A stretch of DNA of 18,927 nt. Source: Marivivens sp. (GTDB taxonomy: Bacteria > Pseudomonadota > Alphaproteobacteria > Rhodobacterales > Rhodobacteraceae). Positions within the stretch are counted from its first letter, which is position 1, and the number at the start of each line of letters is the position of its first letter. The stretch is taken from the NCBI GenBank assembly GCA_024642185.1, contig JAHEBR010000020.1, forward strand, positions 1-18,927. The letters are read 5' to 3'. The translations under genes were made by a program, and so were the position numbers. Positions 15,821 through 18,927 of this stretch are shown here, piece by piece. Below the pieces are notes generated by a model. It made no database searches. It was not told the origin of the DNA and was given only the letters and a program-made list of their open reading frames with translations.

Positions 15821-15883
15821 AAGAAACAAAGGGGCTGCGACAGACGCGGCCCCTTTCTTTTGGCGAAAAATACTCCCGGGGAG
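15797..15883. repeat. Large imperfect inverted repeat (copies B and C head to head)
   Basis: The left arm (15797-15826) and right arm (15854-15883) are 30-base inverted copies that match at 26 positions. They flank the bidirectional terminator stem, so the RNA or cruciform could form one long hairpin spanning 87 bases. The arms are the CTCCC-GGAG-TATTT-GCC-AAAAGAAA cores of two copies of the extragenic repeat, each belonging to the gene that converges on this point. Confidence 0.7.
15828..15861. terminator. Bidirectional rho-independent terminator
   Basis: AAAGGGGC (15828-15835) pairs perfectly with GCCCCTTT (15849-15856), and inner GCG/CGC extends the stem around an ACAGA loop. On the plus strand it is followed by CTTTT. 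On the minus strand the opposite flank reads GTTTCTTTTGG. It therefore can end transcripts of the rightward dehydrogenase gene and the leftward liv operon. Confidence 0.8.
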
Positions 15884-15907
15884 CGCGAGGGGCAGGCAGC
15901 CCCTCGC
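15861..15907 (-). repeat. Terminator-like extragenic repeat after livM (copy C)
   Basis: Read on the minus strand, two bases after the livM stop codon is GCGAGGGGC-TGCCT-GCCCCTCGC, a perfect 9-bp hairpin. It is followed by CTCC-CCG-GGAG and TATTTTTCGCC. It matches the first and last parts of copies A and B but lacks their middle hairpin. Its orientation relative to the gene end is the same as in the other two copies. Confidence 0.65.
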
Positions 15908-15909
15908 TC

Positions 15910-17268
15910 TTACTTCTCGGGGATCAGGCCGCGCGGGCTGAAGCGCAAGACCAGAAGGAGCGCAAGCCCCATGGTGAAGAGGCGCATATGCGCGGCCGAG
16001 TCCTGCATGGCGACGCGGAACCAGTTGTCGTCGGCGAGGCCCGAAGTGAGGATTTGGGTCAGCCACAGGCCAAGAGGTTCGACCTGGACCCAGAGCCACC
16101 AGATCAGGAAGGCACCGAGAATCGAGCCGAAGTTGTTGCCCGATCCGCCGATAATCACCATGACCCAAATGAGGAAGGTGAAGCGCAGCGGCTGGTAGGC
16201 GCCGGGGGTGAGCTGGCTGTCGAGAGTGGTCATCATCGCGCCGGCGATGCCGCAGATGGCCGAGCCGAGGATGAAGATCTGCAGGTGGCGGGCGGTGACG
16301 TCCTTGCCCATGGCCTCGGCGGCGGTCTCGTTGTCGCGGATCGCCCGCATCATCCGGCCCCAGGGGCTTTTGAGCGCGCGCTCGGCGAGCCAGAGGAGCG
16401 CCAGGAGAACGAGGGTAAAGAGGACCATATAGGCGAGTTTCACGTAGATCGTGGAGCCGGTGGTCGCATCAAGGCCAAAGCTCGCGGCACGCTCGACGAA
16501 GCTGGCGCTGTTTTGCAGGTCGATCTCATAGGGGACAGGGCGAGGCAGGCCGATCACGTTCTTCACGCCGCGGGCGAGCCAGTCTTCGTTCTTCAGGACC
16601 GAGATGATGATCTCGGCGATGCCGAGGGTGGCGATGGCGAGGTAGTCGGAGCGCAGGCCGAGAGCCGTCTTGCCGATCACCCAGGCCGCGCCGGCGGCCA
16701 GCGCGCCGCCGAGGGGCCATGCGAGAAGCGTGATGATGCCCCAATCGCGGAAGCCATCGGGACCGCCGGGGTTGATCCCGCCGATATTGCCGAAATTGGC
16801 AGGCTTGATCGCTTCAACCACGCCGACGCCGCCGTCAAAGACCCAGCGGTAGACAAAGAAGCCGCCAACGAGGATCACGAGGGTCGAAAGCGCGCGCGCC
16901 CGGCCTTTGGGCATCCGGCTCTGAACCAGGACCGCGGCAACGACCGTCGCGGCACCGAGCACGAGCGCCAAAAGGATGCGCGGGCCGCCACCTGCGGTCC
17001 AGGCGCCGGGGGTTGGGGGCAGGGAGACAAGCACCGTAGCCAGGCCGCCCAAGGCGACAAAGCCCATGATGCCCACGTTGAAGAGGCCCGCATAGCCCCA
17101 CTGCAGATTGACCCCAAGCGCCATGATCGCCGATATCAGCGCCATGTTGAGGATGCCCAACGCGGTGTTCCAGCTGCCCGAGAAGATCCAGGCGCTCGTC
17201 GTGCCTTCGAGAAGGAAAAGGACGGCGACGAAGCCGAAAAGAAGCGGGGTGCGCATCGACTGGCTCAT
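15910..17268 (-). CDS. livM: LivM-type permease of a branched-chain amino acid ABC transporter
   Basis: A 452-residue inner-membrane permease with about ten hydrophobic segments. The LivM family stretch is recognisable in the N-terminal third (MALISAIMALGVNLQWGYAG, then LFNVGIMGFVALGG). The cytoplasmic EAA-like coupling region near the middle to C-terminal part includes SPWGRMMRAIRDNETAAEAMG. It is slightly longer than Escherichia coli LivM, mostly from two hydrophilic inserts: one before GFRDWGI and one around PVPYEIDLQNSASFVERA. The start ATG at 17268 overlaps the livH stop by four bases (ATGA), indicating translational coupling. It is last in the leftward livF-livH-livM operon and is followed by copy C of the repeat and the bidirectional terminator. 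Substrate assignment (branched-chain amino acids, or amides/urea) is by family only. Confidence 0.9.
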   Translation of the reverse strand: MSQSMRTPLLFGFVAVLFLLEGTTSAWIFSGSWNTALGILNMALISAIMALGVNLQWGYAGLFNVGIMGFVALGGLATVLVSLPPTPGAWTAGGGPRILLALVLGAATVVAAVLVQSRMPKGRARALSTLVILVGGFFVYRWVFDGGVGVVEAIKPANFGNIGGINPGGPDGFRDWGIITLLAWPLGGALAAGAAWVIGKTALGLRSDYLAIATLGIAEIIISVLKNEDWLARGVKNVIGLPRPVPYEIDLQNSASFVERAASFGLDATTGSTIYVKLAYMVLFTLVLLALLWLAERALKSPWGRMMRAIRDNETAAEAMGKDVTARHLQIFILGSAICGIAGAMMTTLDSQLTPGAYQPLRFTFLIWVMVIIGGSGNNFGSILGAFLIWWLWVQVEPLGLWLTQILTSGLADDNWFRVAMQDSAAHMRLFTMGLALLLVLRFSPRGLIPEK

Positions 17269-18275
17269 ACCGACTGTCCTTTGAAGAGGCCCGTGGGCTT
17301 GAAGAGAAGCACGATGATCAGGATCGCGAAGCTGACGGCAAATTTGTAGTCGGTCGACATCAGCTGCACGAGCCCGTCAGGCGCGAGGCTTTCGGGAAGC
17401 CAATAGCCAAGCACCTTCTTCCAGGCATAGGTCACCGTCACTTCCGAGAAGGCCACCACGAAGCCGCCAGCAATCGCGCCAAGCGGATTGCCGAGGCCGC
17501 CCACCACCGCCGAGGCAAAGATCGGCAGGAGAAGCTGGAAATAGGTGAAGGGCTTGAAGCTCTTGTCGAGGCCATAGAGCACACCCGCCACTGTGGCGAG
17601 GCTGGCGACGATGAGCCATGTGACCATCACCACGCGTTCGGGGTTGATGCCCGACAGAAGGGCCAGATCCTCGTTATCGGAGAAGGCGCGCATGGATTTG
17701 CCGGTGCGGGTCTTGTTGAGGAACCAGAAGAGCGCCGCAACCACGATCACCGCGACGACGATGGTCAGGACCTGCGTCGTCCTCACGGCGAGGCCCTCGG
17801 CAAGGCCGGTCATTTCCTTGAAGTCGCGGGCGCTGATGATGAACCGCTCGCCATCGGAAAAGTTCTGGTCGCCCACGCCGATAATGAAACGGACGATGCC
17901 GTTCATGATGAACATGACGCCTACCGAGACGATCACGAGGATCACCGGCGCGGCCTTTTTGCGGCGGTAAAAGCGATAGACGGCGCGATCGGTGCCGACC
18001 AGAAGGAGGCCTGTCGCCAGAATGCCGAAGGGCAGGGCGAGAAGGGCGGTCGGCAGGGGGCCGAAGCTGATCCCCATACTCTGGAACCACCATGTGATCA
18101 GGATGGTCATCGTCGTGCCGAAGGCCATCGTGTCGCCATGGGCGAAGTTTGAAAACCGCAGGATGCCGTAGATCAGCGTCACACCGAGCGCGCCGAGCGC
18201 AAGCTGGGCGCCATAAGAGGTCGCGGGGATCAGGACGAAATTGGCGAGGACGACGAGGCCGTTCAGAAAATCCAT
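17265..18275 (-). CDS. livH: LivH-type permease of a branched-chain amino acid ABC transporter
   Basis: A 336-residue permease partner of LivM with about eight hydrophobic segments. The family signature near the N-terminus is present (LALGALGVTLIYGILRFSNFAHGDTMAFG), with the conserved NFAHGD turn. Towards the C-terminus are the glycine-rich SAVVGGLGNPLGAIAGGFVVA and the final FKPTGLFKGQSV typical of this family. The start ATG at 18275 lies four bases after the livF stop and has GGAGGA, which itself contains the livF end. The stop overlaps livM by four bases. Confidence 0.92.
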   Translation of the reverse strand: MDFLNGLVVLANFVLIPATSYGAQLALGALGVTLIYGILRFSNFAHGDTMAFGTTMTILITWWFQSMGISFGPLPTALLALPFGILATGLLLVGTDRAVYRFYRRKKAAPVILVIVSVGVMFIMNGIVRFIIGVGDQNFSDGERFIISARDFKEMTGLAEGLAVRTTQVLTIVVAVIVVAALFWFLNKTRTGKSMRAFSDNEDLALLSGINPERVVMVTWLIVASLATVAGVLYGLDKSFKPFTYFQLLLPIFASAVVGGLGNPLGAIAGGFVVAFSEVTVTYAWKKVLGYWLPESLAPDGLVQLMSTDYKFAVSFAILIIVLLFKPTGLFKGQSV

Positions 18276-18279
18276 GGTC

Positions 18280-18927
18280 TCATCCTCCCAGGAAACTGCG
18301 GCGAACTTCGGGATCGTTCAGAAGCTCTCTGCCGGTGCCGGTATGGGCGTTGCGCCCCTGAACCAAGACATAGCCGCGATCGGCGATCTCAAGCGCTTGG
18401 CGTGCGTTCTGCTCGACCATGAGGATCGGGATGCCGGTGCGGCTCACCTCGATGATCCGGTCAAAGAGCTCGTCCATGACGATGGGCGAGACACCGGCGG
18501 TGGGTTCGTCAAGCATCAGGAGCTTGGGCTTGGTCATCAGCGCGCGCCCCACAGCGACCTGCTGGCGCTGGCCACCCGACAACTCGCCCGCCGCCTGACG
18601 GCGCTTGTCCTTCAGGATCGGGAAGAGATGATAGACCTGCTCCATCGTCTCGCGGATATCGTCGCGGCGGATGAAGGCGCCCATCTCGAGGTTTTCCTCG
18701 ACCGTCATCGAGGGGAAGATATTGCGCACTTGCGGCACGAAACCCATGCCCTTGACCACGCGATCCTGCGGCGAGAGCGCGGTGATATCCTCGCCCGCGA
18801 GCCGGACCGAGCCGGAACGCACATTGAGCATCCCGAAGATCGCCTTCATGGCGGTCGACTTGCCGGCTCCGTTGGGGCCGACGATCACGGCGATCTCGCC
18901 GGGGTTCACCGAAATGGTGCATTCATG
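18280..18927 (-). CDS. livF: LivF-type ATPase of a branched-chain amino acid ABC transporter (N-terminus beyond the window)
   Basis: 215 codons plus stop are visible; the frame stays open to the right edge (reading HECTISVNPGEI before Walker A), so the real start lies outside. A GTG at 18909 should not be taken as the start: it would remove the first beta strands of the nucleotide-binding fold, and LivF proteins are usually about 235-240 residues. Visible motifs are Walker A GPNGAGKST, Q-loop FVPQVRNIF, signature LSGGQRQQ, Walker B LLMLDEPTAG and a switch region MVEQNA. The Gln where most ABC ATPases have His is normal for LivF. It powers uptake through LivH/LivM. The usual partner livG and the periplasmic binding protein are not in this window and probably lie beyond the right edge. 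Confidence 0.93.
   Translation of the reverse strand, partial: HECTISVNPGEIAVIVGPNGAGKSTAMKAIFGMLNVRSGSVRLAGEDITALSPQDRVVKGMGFVPQVRNIFPSMTVEENLEMGAFIRRDDIRETMEQVYHLFPILKDKRRQAAGELSGGQRQQVAVGRALMTKPKLLMLDEPTAGVSPIVMDELFDRIIEVSRTGIPILMVEQNARQALEIADRGYVLVQGRNAHTGTGRELLNDPEVRRSFLGG

Noticed and set aside
15562..17349. A 595-codon open frame on the plus strand running from the dehydrogenase gene across livM
   Set aside because: It lies antisense to livM, which has clear permease motifs, and its product is a low-complexity charged sequence rich in E, D, A, R and G. This is typical of antisense frames in GC-rich genes.
1..18927. Defence system, toxin-antitoxin pair, prophage, CRISPR array or insertion sequence
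   Set aside because: Every substantial open frame with family motifs is a housekeeping, regulatory, transport or enzyme gene. No transposase, integrase, terminal inverted repeats with target duplications, or regularly spaced repeats were seen.

Overview
This window looks like a chromosomal segment of an alphaproteobacterium, most probably a member of the Rhodobacteraceae. The reasons are high GC content, tightly packed genes, the order dusB(nifR3)-ntrB-ntrC-ntrY-ntrX-trkA-trkH-hfq-hflX, and an NtrC without the GAFTGA loop, as in Rhodobacter capsulatus. No tRNA, rRNA, CRISPR array, insertion sequence or phage gene was seen. No gene-free stretch exceeds about 175 bases.

Region 1 (1-12273): the 5' part of ispD runs leftward off the window. 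A 174-bp divergent intergenic region with three inverted repeats separates it from a long rightward block. That block starts with dusB-ntrB-ntrC, joined by stop/start overlaps (tRNA dihydrouridine synthase plus the nitrogen-sensing NtrB/NtrC pair). After 95 bp come ntrY-ntrX (membrane sensor kinase and regulator), then trkA-trkH (K+ uptake, 1-base overlap), then hfq-hflX (RNA chaperone and ribosome-associated GTPase, 5 bp apart). The block links nitrogen status, potassium uptake and post-transcriptional or ribosome control. Both response regulators have lost the sigma-54 contact motif.

Region 2 (12274-15761): a terminator-like repeat separates hflX from a convergent, membrane-anchored penicillin-acylase-family Ntn hydrolase (minus strand). 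Divergent from that is a beta-hydroxyacid dehydrogenase (plus strand).

Region 3 (15762-18927): a structured intergenic region of 148 bp holds two head-to-head copies of the same extragenic repeat found after hflX, flanking a strong bidirectional terminator. Beyond it a leftward livF-livH-livM operon encodes part of a branched-chain amino acid (or amide-type) ABC importer. livF lacks only its extreme N-terminus, which lies beyond the window edge.

Most of the window is conserved core genome, and I did not find a convincing new multi-gene system. The points worth a second look are the paired loss of GAFTGA in NtrC and NtrX, the tandem NtrC-like palindromes ahead of dusB-ntrBC, the family of gene-end repeats, and the hairpin in the hfq leader.
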